From contig NW_002476412.1 in the NCBI RefSeq assembly GCF_000189635.1, forward strand, positions 248,001 through 312,000: 64,000 nucleotides of DNA, written 5' to 3'. The position numbers and the translations under genes were made by a program. Positions 12,720-24,712 of the stretch are shown here, piece by piece. Numbering within the stretch: position 1 is the stretch's first letter; each line of letters begins with the position of its first letter. Below the pieces are notes generated by a model that made no database searches, was not told the DNA's origin, and worked only from the letters and a program-made list of their open reading frames with translations. This DNA is from Tetrahymena thermophila SB210. Its lineage: Eukaryota > Ciliophora > Oligohymenophorea > Hymenostomatida > Tetrahymenidae.

Positions 12720-14900
12720 TCCTTAAATTTTACTTTGTAGATACACATATTTATTCACTTACACACTCACATAATTATACAAACATATATTCTTCTATTG
12801 CTTAATTTATAGTTAGTCATTATCTATCTGTTGCTACTATCTAATAAATGCAATTATTTTTATCAAAATTAATTTTTCTCTAATAAAATTGTAAAACTTT
12901 TTTGTTAATTTTATATTTTAAAAATAATATTTAATATATATCCTCAATTTATCAATGGATTTATTGGTTTTTATTAAAATGTATCACTAAACATTAGTAT
13001 AAGATATTTTGCAATATCTAGCTTAAAAATAAATCCTTTATGAATTAATAATTTTTTATATTTGATTGTTTAGAATATAGAATTTCTTCATTTATTCATT
13101 AAATCACTTTTATTTTACTATTTAAAAACAATGAAAATAGGCCAAATATTACAACAAAAAGTAAAATTTATGTTTGATAAACTTTTAATATGCTATGAAA
13201 TAGTTAAAATAGTTTTTGTTAAGTTTATTTTTATTTATTTATTAATTAATTATGAATTAATGAAAATTGTGTGAAATTGCTTCATATAAATAAGAATTTT
13301 AACTTTTTTTAAAATTTTATTTTTTTATCATCAAAATAAATTTATTACATTTACTCCTTAAAGAGTATAAATGCAAATTATTTTTTTGTTGAGGTATTAA
13401 AGTTAAGGGATTAATAATAAATATATCTTTCAAAGCTTTTTTAAAAACATAAAGTATTTTGTAGTACATTTGATAAAAAAACTTATTTAATAAAACAAAA
13501 ATAAAAAAATTAATATAGAGTCTCATCATATTATTATACAGCATATAATCATATGTGAAGATTTTTTATATTTTATTATTTTTTCTTATTAAAAAGTTAA
13601 TTATGAAACATTACATCTTAGAGAAAACAAACCTTTTTAATGGAATCTAATCAAAATTAAAAATTTTTATTTTTATTTATTTGAGAATAAATCTAATTAT
13701 AAAATTTAATTTAGAATTAAATTCAAGAAAAAACAAAAATTTTACATTTTTTTTGTTAAAGATTTAATAAAAAAAAAAATTATTTTATTGTTTCATTATT
13801 GCAAAAGATAAGAGATGAATGCACTTTGCTAAAATAAAATTTAAGTCCGATGCACCCTATGCACCTAATAATATTTTAGAAATAAAATATTAGTTAAAAA
13901 TGAATGAACATTATAAATTTATTAAGAAAAAACAAATAAAAGTTAAATAAATAAATTATGAATATAATTAAAATATGTTCAGCTTTATAAGATGTGATTC
14001 TATCTGTATTTAAAAATAATTAAATAAATTAAAAATAAATAAATAATAATAAGAGTGAATTTATCACTTGCTTCTAAGTGCTCTTTACATAAATATATCA
14101 TCTAGTAGCATAATTATATTTATATAAGATTTAATGTGAAAAGTAGGAGTTAGTTGTATGTAGTTTTTAAATTAGAAAAAAGTAAATTCATCTTATAATA
14201 AGTTAAAAATTAATTTTTATTTTTTATGCTTTTATTTATCAGTGCTAACTTTATTTGTTTATTATTTTTCTATCTTCCAAGTTATTATTGAATTGTAAGA
14301 CTAAATAGTAAAAATTGGTCAATAGGAAGTATGTAAATCTTTTTAAGATAATCTATAAAGGAGGGTATGTATTTAAGCAGTCAATAAAAAGAGAGATATT
14401 TCATTTTGACCAAATTTATAAAATTATTTTTTTTTTAATATAAATTACGACACTAATTGAACTTTTAAAATAAATCTGAATGTATATTTTCTTTAAGAAT
14501 ATTTTTATCAAATTATTTTTTAATTTTCCATAAATTAACATTAATTAAAATGTTTAGTATTAAATTAAAATAAGTCGATAAAAGATTTGATTTATTTAAA
14601 TAAATTAAAAAAAGCTTTTAATATATCTTTTGAAAATTTAGGTTTATCTCGAAAATTAAATTGTTTTTTTATTTAAATTTTTATTTTGTTTAATTTATGA
14701 CAAAAAAATTAATTTATTTTTTGAGTTTTATTATATAATTTAGTAAAACTAAACACAATAATTAACATGGAATATAAATAAAGAAATAATTTATTATTTT
14801 ATATATTAATTAAAATTAATTATTTTTATTTGTTAAATAAATAAATTAATTCGACTTGATTATATGTTCTTCATTCTATTTACATCATTCATTAAATATT
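12720..14900. other. Intergenic region between convergent genes (~2.2 kb)
   Basis: Very AT-rich DNA between DRC4 and the leftward coiled-coil gene. Short open frames exist (one at 13317-13544, leftward), but their predicted proteins are Phe/Ile/Lys/Asn-rich random-type sequence and no motif or splice-linked partner was found. Nothing else was recognised. Confidence 0.55.
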
Positions 14901-15534
14901 TCAAAAATTTCTCATAGAAACTTAGCCTTTAAATTCTTTGACTTTGTTTTCTATCTATGCTTTGCATCTCTACTAGAATTCAAGAATATTATTTTGTGTT
15001 TCTTTTTTTAGGTATTCTAAAGCAGCTAAGTATGAATTCTCGATTTCTTCTTTCTTTTCTAATATATCTTCTTACATTAATTGAAGGGTTTTTATTTATT
15101 ATGCTATGTTTGCCTATTTTTATAAATAATTTTCTTGATTCTTATTTTTAGATATTTATAATAATAAAATGGATTCACTAAGAGAATCTATTAAATGTTC
15201 TTTTCTTTTTTTAAGTTATTTTCATTCAAATATAAATATTTACACTCATTTTTTCTATTTTTTCTAATTTCATATTTTTTTCTTTGTTGAGACTTTATTC
15301 ATTCTTTTTCTACTCATCTTCTTGATCTTGCTTAAACTTTTATATATCATTTTGATAATCTTTTGCCAATTAATCTTTGAACATCTTCAAAAGCAATTCA
15401 AGTTTTTATTCCTTAAGCTAAAACATTTCTTGCTCTACTTGCTTAGCTTTTTTAACTATCTCATCTTCATATTATTATAATTTATTTGCTACTAAAGATA
15501 TGTTATCTTCTCCTTCAGGTTTCTCGCTATTCAT
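14901..15534 (-). CDS. Small coiled-coil protein, hypothetical
   Basis: Two exons give 195 residues: 15246-15534 and 14901-15199, joined across a 46-base intron (GTGTAA..AAAAG) that removes an in-frame TGA. Translation starts MNSEKPEGEDNIS and continues as charged helix rich in Lys, Glu and Gln (VKKAKQVEQEMFQLKEQKLE, NIAQQIKTLQLMQEDILEKK), almost certainly coiled coil throughout. The C-terminus is QVSMRNF then TGA. No domain family was recognised. The donor is GTG rather than the usual GTA, so the exact junction is less certain, but both exon frames have ciliate-like codon use. Spacing on both sides shows a stand-alone gene. A cytoskeletal or ciliary role is possible but is inference only. 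Confidence 0.65.
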
Positions 15535-16279
15535 TATATATATACACTAAAAAAAAAAATCCCTTTAATTATAAAAATATTAAATATTTCTAATCAAAGA
15601 TAACAAAATTCAATTTTTAATTTTATAATTTGGAGTAATTACTTTCATAGATTTAAATCATTAAATATTCAATCAATCTTATAATTTATATAATCTATTT
15701 AATTTATCAAAACAATAAAAGCACGGAGATACTTCTTTGTTAGATAAGAATATTAAATAAGATTGTATAAGTTTTTATTTTATATTTATTATATTTTTTG
15801 TTAAGTGTTATCATTTTATCAATTAAATAGTTAGATTTATTTTTATATTTTTCCTACAATCAAATAAATTAATTTTATATTATTATTAAAGTTTATCTAA
15901 TCATGATTTTTTTACATAATATTAAATTTTTAGAAGATTAACAAAAAAGCTGAAAATAAAATAATCAATATGTTAATTAATCTTTAAAAAACACAATTAT
16001 TTCTAAGCTGGAAAGTTTATTTATTTATTTCTAATTTTTTTATATGCAAAATTACATTTATAATTTGTTTTTTTGTTGCTGTTTGACTGACTGATTGATT
16101 GACTGACTGACTGACCCATAAATTAATTAGCTAATTGCATGAATTTGCGATATTTCATTTAAATTTCTTCATAAAAATAATATAAAAGATAGATAAAAAG
16201 ATAATAATCGGATTCTGAAACTTAAAATAAAAATATCTGATTTTCTTGAGTAATAATAAGGAATATAAAGTAAAAGCAA
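15535..16279. other. Divergent promoter region with TGAC repeat
   Basis: About 745 bases between the leftward coiled-coil gene and the rightward HU/EF-hand gene, so presumably both promoters. A short microsatellite of TGAC/TGAT units lies at about 16083-16115. No coding frame was recognised. Confidence 0.55.
16083..16115. repeat. TGAC/TGAT microsatellite
   Basis: Eight consecutive TGAC or TGAT units are visible (TGACTGACTGATTGATTGAC and following). It lies in non-coding DNA about 165 bases before the next start codon. Confidence 0.8.
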
Positions 16280-19200
16280 ATGAGGAGTGTAATTTCAGAG
16301 TAGTCTCTAGCATCAACAAAAACATAGAAACTCTTTAATAATTTAATATCAAAAGGGCAATCCAAGTAATTATTTGCAATTTGAAAATCAAATGAGTTTT
16401 ATTGAAAGATTTTTATGAAAGATTTAAGCAAATCCTTTTAAGCATATTTAAATCTGATATATTCATATTTTGATTAACTGTCCCAAAATATCAAACAATC
16501 TATCAATAAAAAACAGCTTATTAAATGTCTTTTTTTGTATAATTTATAAAAGGATTCCCCTTCTCGAAGGTCAACTCGATGAAGAGAGTCTTACAAAGAC
16601 TTGGGGAGCATTTGGTAATAATGATTTATTTAAATTTGCGAAATTTTTAAAATTTAACTCCTTTTTGGATGTCTACGAATTACAATATAGCACCATTCAG
16701 TGCTCTTAGAATAATATAATTAGGAATGATAAACATTGCGATAATAATGATTTATATTGTTAAAATAGGTTTATATCTTTCTAGATAGCTAAGAATGGGT
16801 AGAGGTACAAATATTCCTCATTTTGGTACATTCACATTTAGTGCTCCTGAATGCAATTTGACAGTACATAAAATATTGCTTCATTCATTTTAATAAATAA
16901 ATAATTAATGCATTAACTCAATTTAACTATTTTGCTTTCTTATATTGATTAATAGAATAATTTCAGATAAAAATCTAAAGAAAAACGCAATTAATTAAAT
17001 TTGTTTTTTAATAAGCAATGCTTATTTAATTATTTTAAAAAAATGCAAATAAAATTTATTTATTAACTTAATTTTCATAATAAAATGTTAATAGGGTGTT
17101 ACTAATCCTATTGAAAGAGATAAGCAATTCAGAGTTCCAGTATTTTTAGTTTCTAAGGAATTTGTGCTCGGTTAACCTATTAAAACTGGTATTTTCATCG
17201 ATAAGCATATAAGACCTTACAACGTTTAAACCAGTGGTTCAATATCAGTAACAAAAATAAATTTCACAGAAATAGCACAATATGCTGATCAAAACAAGGA
17301 AGCTGTCAAAATTTCATTTGAAAGAATCATCAGATAATTAGCTGATTAAACCAGATAGGTATTTTAGGATATTCTTTATATTAGCTTTGGCAGCATAAAT
17401 GCTTGAAGAAGAAGTTCCTATAATTTAAAAATAAATAAAAATATTTAGCTTCAAAATAAAATATAATTAATTAGTTAAAATAGTTTTAAATCAAAAAGTA
17501 AATTAAAATCAGATAATTTATATATATTTTTAGGAACATTCAAACTTTATGTGAGCTGAAATTATTTAAACTTAATTTAAATATCTAAAATAATAGAAAA
17601 GAGTCGTTGACATGGAAATTCCTGGAATTGGTGTATTCTAAGTAAGAAATAATATTGCTGCTGTTCACTTTGATGAGTACTTAATTTAAAATATCAAAGT
17701 AATATCTAACATAAAATGTATCATAAAATATAAATGAATTTAATTATAAACAAGGGTGTCCCCAAAAGACCTTTAAGTGAAAGAAAACAAAAAGGTGATA
17801 TGAACTTAACTGCTGATAGATTAAGTATGTTGGAAAATACTTCAAGAATAGGAGCAGATGCTGAATAATATTTGAAAACTAAATTAGGAATTGATATTGA
17901 TAATATTTCAACAAAAAGCAGACCTTTAACAGCTGTCAGAAATGCTTCTACTTCTAATTTACTTTAACCAAATAATAAAACTCTCTAACGTCCAGCCACT
18001 TCCACCACTCTCAGATAATCTGCTATTAATTTAAAGTAACCTGAATTGGGTCCATTAGAGTTTGGTTTGAAGAGACTTAAATTTTGGATTAGACAAAACT
18101 GTTTTAATGCACAAGACGTAATAAATAATTAATTTAAATGAATTTCATATTTTAAAAGATTTTCAAAAAGAAAATTTTTTTTGGCAAATAATCTTTAAAA
18201 CATTATTTTTTTGCTAATTAAATAAGGCTTTCTTAGAAATGTGCAATTGTGCTTTAGGCAGAACTCGTGCTTAAAGAGTAAAAGTTGATTATAAATAGTT
18301 TTTCGAAGCTATAAATAAGATGGAGCTTGATTTAAATGAGGAATAAGTAAATTTAAAATGATATAATAAGTAAAATTAAATAAATAAATAATTAAATTTT
18401 TAAAAATTAAAAAAGATTTAAGAGTTATTTAAGCAGTTAGATGCAAACAAAGATGGATATATAAATTACACAGATTGGAGAAACACTATTAAGGATGATA
18501 GTAAATTGATTGATAAATATTTAAAAAGTAACAAGAAAATTATTTAAAATTTATAGATGATCATTTGCAGTACATAAAGGATGTTATTTACAAGAGATAA
18601 TTACACACTGATGATGTATTAAAGACTATGGGATTAGACAGAGAACATCCTCCTATTAATAAATATTAACTCAAAGATGCTTTGAAGAAGCTCGATTTAA
18701 CTCTCACTGACATAAAAGCTATTAGAGTTGCTTAGACTCTGCTTGGTCATGAAGAATATATCTCCATGTATGACTTAGCCAGGTCTTTTGAAACTATCGA
18801 AGAAGGTAATCTCATTCATTTATTTTTTGAATTATAAAATATATATAAATTAATTTATATTTTTTTAGATGATAAAATATTTGATCCAAGCTGGTTTAAA
18901 GATATTTTGTACAAAATTAAGCAGAAAATTATGGCTCTTGAAAATCCTAATGAGATTAGAGAATCGTTTGAAGTAGATAGATATATATCTAAAATTTATT
19001 AACAATAAAAAAATTATTTAATGTTTAAAAATAGAATTACGATGAACATAATGAAGGTATTTTAGATACTGCTAACTTCAAAACTTGCTTGATGAGAAGT
19101 CAATTAAAGCTCACAGTAAAAGAAATCAATAGAATTGTAAGATATCTTCCTAAGGTAAAAGTTAATAACATCGATTACTATAATTTCCTAAAACTCGTTG

Positions 19201-22200
19201 AAAGAGTTGACATTAATGCTTCAGCTCCTGATGCCGTTTCTGATATAAGCGAATTTGCAGTCAAATTAGGAAAATTCATTAAAGATAAGAAATTTACAAT
19301 CCCTTCTTTCTTGAAGACAGTTAGAAGATTCTCTTTTGTTTTGGATTCCTCAAATAACTAAGATTACTTTGTCACTCTTACATAAGTAATAATATAAGTT
19401 TTGTTTATTTAAAATTATTAATATTGAATGAATTTTTTTAATATTAGATGTCTGAATTTTTGCATAGAAACGTTTTTAAGGGAAATGATAGATTAGATAT
19501 TGATTTTTATGTAAACGAATTGGATATTGATTGTGATGGCTATATTAAGGAAAATGATGTTTAATCTTTCTTAAATAGATACACCTATTTCGACTAAACC
19601 TAATACACTCCTCTTAGTATGACAAGATCTCTCACTTTAAAATCTCTTGATCCTCGTACTGTTAGCATGAATACTAAAACTCTATATCCTTTTAAGGCTT
19701 TAAGCGAAGCTAAGGTCGACACAATTCTTAGAGATCTTAGAAAAAAAATGGAACTCAAAAAGATGAAAGCTGCTGAATTATTCAGTACTTTAGATGCAGA
19801 TTAAGATGGATTCCTTACAATTAATGAATTCAGTGAAAATATCAGAAAAGTAACTTACTTTATAAATAATTTATTTACCATTTATTTCATTTATTTGAAA
19901 AACTAGATAATTGAGCTTTCATAACCTGCTATTGATGGCTTCTTTGCATACATGGATAAGTTGCATACTGGTATGGTAGATTTGAGCAGTTTCTTAAAAG
20001 TGATGAGAAAGAGTATAGTTACTAAAGATTAGCCAATTAAAGAAGATAATTTTGATTGGGAAAATGAAATGGTTTTCAGAATTAGATAATGGTTCAAAAA
20101 AGAAGGTATTACCGTTGAAGATTCCTTTAGAGCTATAGATTAAAATTTTAAGAGAGAAATTAACGTTGATGATCTTGAAATTTTCCTTAAGGATTGCTTG
20201 AAGGTGAAATCTGAAGAGCTAAATAAGGCAAAACTAGATAGACTCTTCAAGTTAATTGACTAATACAAGAGAGGAAAAGTTAATTTTGTTGATTGGAAGA
20301 GATTTATTATGGAAGACTTCGGATATGGTATGAACCAAACCATCATGGGAGGAAAGAAAATTGATAATATTTCTTCTTTTGATTGGAAAATTAATGCAAG
20401 ATAATAGCTTGGTTTAGTTTTGACTAGAAGATTCTCTACATTAAGCCACAGCTTCGATGGTATGATTTTTAAATTTTAATTAATTAATAATTTATTTATT
20501 ATTTTCATACAGTTATAAGTGGATATAGAAAGAAGTTGCTATTCTCTCACTTTAAAAAATGGGTTCAAGACACTGATGCTCTTAGAGGATTCGATCTAAC
20601 TGAAAGTCTTATGCAAGAGCTATTCTCTGACTTAGATTCTCACAATAAGGGATATCTTTCTGAAAGCGATTGGGAGATTGCTTTTGGTAAATTTATTTTA
20701 TTGAATATAATTAATCTGATTAAAAATTTATGTTTTATTTATAATTCAGGTGGATTTGACTGGGAACATTAAATGCATGAGGAAATTAAAGAGTATGTAA
20801 AGTAAAACTTTAAATCAATTGAAAAGGCCTTTGAATTTTTCTGTTAAGGAAACTAAAATAAGATTATTGAATAAGCAGATTTCAATAAAGCTATAAATTC
20901 TATTCTTCCCAAAAGATTTATTGATTCTGATTTGAAAGATTTATGGGTGTATGTATCAAGCGGTCAACCTTAAGTTGATTTCCACAGGTTTAAGATAGCC
21001 TTCTAGAAATACATCCCTCACTATGAAAGAACTATTGAGTATGACCAAGAAAATATGAGGCCAAAAACAGCTGGACCATTGTAAGAATTTATCCAATTTA
21101 ACATCTATTTAAATTTTTTATAAAACCGAATAAAAGGAGCAGTTTGAGTAAATCAACTTCATGGAATAACATTTATGGAGCCAGCTAGTTAAATGGAAAC
21201 TCTCAAAATCCCTTCGGAACCAGCAGTATCGTTGATGGTAATGAAGATGATGTTTTTGAAGAAAAATTGCTCTCTAAGATTCGTAGACTTCTTAGACCTA
21301 CCATAAAATCAGTGAAAAAAGTTCTTGAATAGCTCGATGTTAATAATATTGGATATATTACTAACTTAGAATTTAGAAATGCCATAAAAACTCTCAACTT
21401 AGGTTTAGCCTAAAATGAAGTTGACTTGCTCTTGAACATTTGTGAAATAGATGGAAGAGTCAACATCAAATAATTCCTCAAATTCATCGATTTTAGGTTT
21501 AAAATACTTTTTATTTTAAGATTTTAAATTAAATTATAACTTTTAATACCAGCGAGAGTGATAAGAAAATCGTTTAAAGATCAATTCTTAAATTAAGAGA
21601 AATAACAAACCAAGTCTATACTTTCCTTCTATCTCCTAAGGATGCATTTAGAATGGTAAATCTTTTAAAAATTATTTTATATTTTATTAAAGCTTGTTTG
21701 TTGTTTAATAGTTCGATGTAGACTCAAATGGCTATTTAGACTTTGATTAGTTCTCTCAATTTATTGGTAAATTATCATAACTCTCTGGACATGACATGCT
21801 TCCTTATTCAATCATTAAGGATCTATTTGAGTATATTGACTCAAAGAAAGATGGAGTCATTGATTAAGCTGAGTGGATGGATATATTTAACAAATTTGAA
21901 TATGTCCCTTAGGCTTCTATCAACAAGCAACCTTTATCAAAAGCAACTGTTTATAATCTCCAAAAGCGTCCTCAAACATCATTCAACAAATCTACTTTAA
22001 ATGAGCTTCCCCACAATAAATTTAACCTAGAATATATTAGCAGTAACTATCCATTGACAGTTAAGAATGAAAAGATTCATTAGATTTCAGACAAGGAGAA
22101 ATATGGCACTATGAATAAGTTCTTTGACGAAGTAGAGAGATAACCAGAATCAAAGCCAGTTTAAGATAATCACTTCAATTAAATTTTAGGTGAATGGGGT

Positions 22201-22515
22201 AAAACTAAAGAATTCGATAAGATCATTATTTCTATCGGAAAGAATCGTAGATTCCTTTTAGACATGTTTGGTTCCCTCTAATAAAGAAATATACCAATTA
22301 CATTCGAAAGAGCTAAAGCTATCATTGGTTAGATGCTTAGAAACAGTGGATAGTCTCTTAAAGAAGAATCTTGGCCAATAATACTTAAATTTGCTGAAAG
22401 AAATGGACTTATAGATTATAAATTCCTTTTAGAAGTATATAAAGAAAGAATCAAACGTATTGACAGTCATCCAATCATGAGCAGAAATAGATCTCTTTAA
22501 AAATTCACAAGTTGA
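16280..22515 (+). CDS. Large HU-domain / multi-EF-hand protein (CCDC81-like N-terminus)
   Basis: Eighteen exons with consistent phases encode 1544 residues: 16280-16365, 16553-16614, 16769-16863, 17095-17358, 17597-17698, 17755-18117, 18227-18346, 18416-18527, 18557-18805, 18869-18972, 19035-19385, 19448-19849, 19907-20459, 20513-20686, 20750-21080, 21137-21496, 21553-21655, 21712-22515. The N-terminus carries a CCDC81-type HU domain (YLSRQLRMGRGTNIPHFGTF) and a second HU-like half (KRVVDMEIPGIGVFQVRNNI). The rest contains at least six EF-hand loops, including DANKDGYINYTD near residue 375, DIDCDGYIKEND, DADQDGFLTINE near 755, DSHNKGYLSESD near 1000, DVDSNGYLDFDQ near 1280 and DSKKDGVIDQAE. 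This suggests a calcium-binding scaffold. CCDC81 in animals is a centrosome/cilium protein, so a basal body or axoneme role is plausible but inferred. The last exon holds nearly a fifth of the protein. Confidence 0.88.
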
Positions 22516-23312
22516 TCAATCTGTCAGTTTGCTTTATGAAAGCTGCTAATCTCTTCTAAAAGCAATAAATATTACTAAAATATATAACATATCATTCAAT
22601 AAATATTTGTTTTATTATATAAAATCTTTATAACGGACTAATTAGGAAAAGTCATTTCAAAAATTTTTATTTCAGTAAATTAATTATTTTTAATGATAAA
22701 AAAAAGAAATATTTGCAATTTTTGTTTGGTTAAAAAAATAATTTTATAATACACTATTAAATCACAAAAATTTTAAATATTAGAAAATAAAGTATTTTTA
22801 ATGTTTTTATTGATAATTAAGTAATTTGTTTAAAATCTTAAGAAACATCAATTATTTCAAAGTATTAAATTGAAGATTTAATGATAATCTGATAAAAATT
22901 TTAATATATGCATTTTTTAATAGTAATTTATTACTCTTCAAATTATTAATAAAATTAAAAATGTATGATCAATTACTGATTAATGAATCTCAAAAATATT
23001 TTAAAAAAATTTCTTTAAATTTAATAATTTGAATTAAAATGTTTTCGAGATTTTATTTAAAATTTTAAAAATATTAAGATATATAACTTCATAAATAATT
23101 ATTTTAGATATAAAATGATGTGATAGTGTATAAGATGCAATTAATGTAATGTTTTGATGATATCATGAAAAATTACTGATATATTCCAACTAAACCTATA
23201 TTTGATAAATTAAAAGATAGATTAGATATTCTAAAGACAATATTAATCTGAGACGAATACAAATATAAAAAATTCATAATTTCTACTAAAAAACAAAAAT
23301 CATATTTAGGAA
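22516..23312. other. Intergenic AT-rich spacer
   Basis: About 800 bases between two rightward genes, presumably the promoter of the senescence-domain gene. The frame of that gene stays open upstream of its chosen ATG, so a slightly longer N-terminus cannot be excluded. No other feature was seen. Confidence 0.5.
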
Positions 23313-24387
23313 ATGGAATATCGTATGGAACTTGTTTTTGAAATTGCTGATAGTATTTTATATAATATTTAAAATAACTCACTTTCTATTATTGACTAAG
23401 CCCCTTTAGCTATTTATGTATTGAGATAATACAATCTAGTTGTTTTAAAACTAGGCTAATGGTAATATAGTCTTTCTTAAGATCTTCCTGTTATGTTTTT
23501 AGAGTCATGCAATAAAAAAATGTATGCATTTCCATCTAACTAAGGAAATTTCGGTTTAGTTTTGGGACCTTATACCACATAAGATTAAGAATAGATCTTG
23601 GAAAGCATTTTTACATAATGTAGTGATTTTGTAATTGCTACTCCTTAAGAAGAAAATTAAAACATCAACAACATCAATTAAGACTATTAATAATAACAAT
23701 AGCAACCACTTTCGACTTCTAAATGGATTTAGGGTTATTTGTAGAAAGGTATCTTAATATTTTACATTTTTTGATCAGAGATTTTAATTATTTTTATGGT
23801 ATTAATATATTTTTTGTACATTAATAGGTGGTGATATGATTAGAACTGGAATAATCCTAGGAGGAAATGCAATAGCATATGGAATAAAGATAGGTGGAAG
23901 ACTTATAAAATCTACATTTTCTAAGCCTGAAGTAAAGGAAATCGATCCATAAACTCTTTAAAAAGTTCAAATGGCCCATGCTACATCTGATTACATTTTA
24001 ACATATACATAATAATAATTAGAATATATTTTGGATAATGCTAAAAGTATTGGATAAGAAATATTCTCATAAGTAGCACAGTCATAAACTGGATAATAAA
24101 TATAATAACATAAAAATTATGCAGATATTAGAAATGTAACTAAAGGCACTATTAATGCTGTAGCTTCAATTTATGATGGATTATTTGAATCATTAGCAAC
24201 AATAGCTAGAGGATTTTAATCTACTACAACTTCTGTTGTAAATGCAAAATATGGACAATAGGCAGGATTACTTGTTGATCACTCAATGGATACTGTTGCA
24301 AATATAGGTAATATTTTCTATTAAGTTAACCAGTAGGCTAGTAAAGCCGTTTAAGAAGCCTCTTAAAGCTAAATCCGTAATTTTTGA
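23313..24387 (+). CDS. Senescence/spartin-domain protein
   Basis: Two exons (23313-23748 and 23828-24387) encode 331 residues. The N-terminal part (MELVFEIADSILYNIQNNS, LAIYVLRQYNLVVLKLGQW) matches the pattern of the beta-rich N-terminal domain of plant ERD7 and animal spartin. After a Gln-rich linker comes the senescence domain: a Gly-rich hydrophobic helix (GGDMIRTGIILGGNAIAYGI), the basic turn KIGGRLIKS, then VTKGTINAVASIYDGLFES and AGLLVDHSMDTVANIGN. Proteins of this family bind lipids and act at lipid droplets, endosomes and midbody (spartin) or under dehydration stress (ERD7). A second in-frame ATG at 23325 could also be the start. It ends convergently with the SF3A3 gene. The family assignment is from pattern memory and would be settled by a profile search against PF06911. 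Confidence 0.85.
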
Positions 24388-24712
24388 ATATTTATCAATG
24401 GTTATCATTAAATAATAATAAACAAAATATAAAATATTGTAAAGAAAATATATATAAATTTGGTATCACTAAAATTAGATATTTATATCCTTTTTACATT
24501 GTTAAAGAAAATATGATTAGTTATTTAACTAATGTACCTTTCGATTTAAATCTTGATGAAATATTTAAATTTTGTTTCTATACGATAAAAATATATTATT
24601 AAATATATTAAATTGAAGTGAATTTTTAACATAATAAGTGGTCATTTTTTTCTTAATGAAGTTAAAATTTACAAGAGATGAATACTTAAAAACTATTTTA
24701 CAATAAAATAAA
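24388..24712. other. Short spacer between convergent genes
   Basis: About 325 AT-rich bases between the stops of the senescence-domain gene and SF3A3. Small chance frames occur on both strands; none has recognisable content. Confidence 0.6.

Noticed and set aside
13317-13544. Leftward 75-codon frame, hydrophobic
   Set aside because: Phe/Tyr/Lys/Ile-rich composition expected of random AT-rich DNA, no neighbour exons and no domain.
14957-15151. Forward hydrophobic 64-codon frame
   Set aside because: It is the antisense shadow of exon 2 of the leftward coiled-coil gene, whose complementary frame is Lys/Glu-rich.
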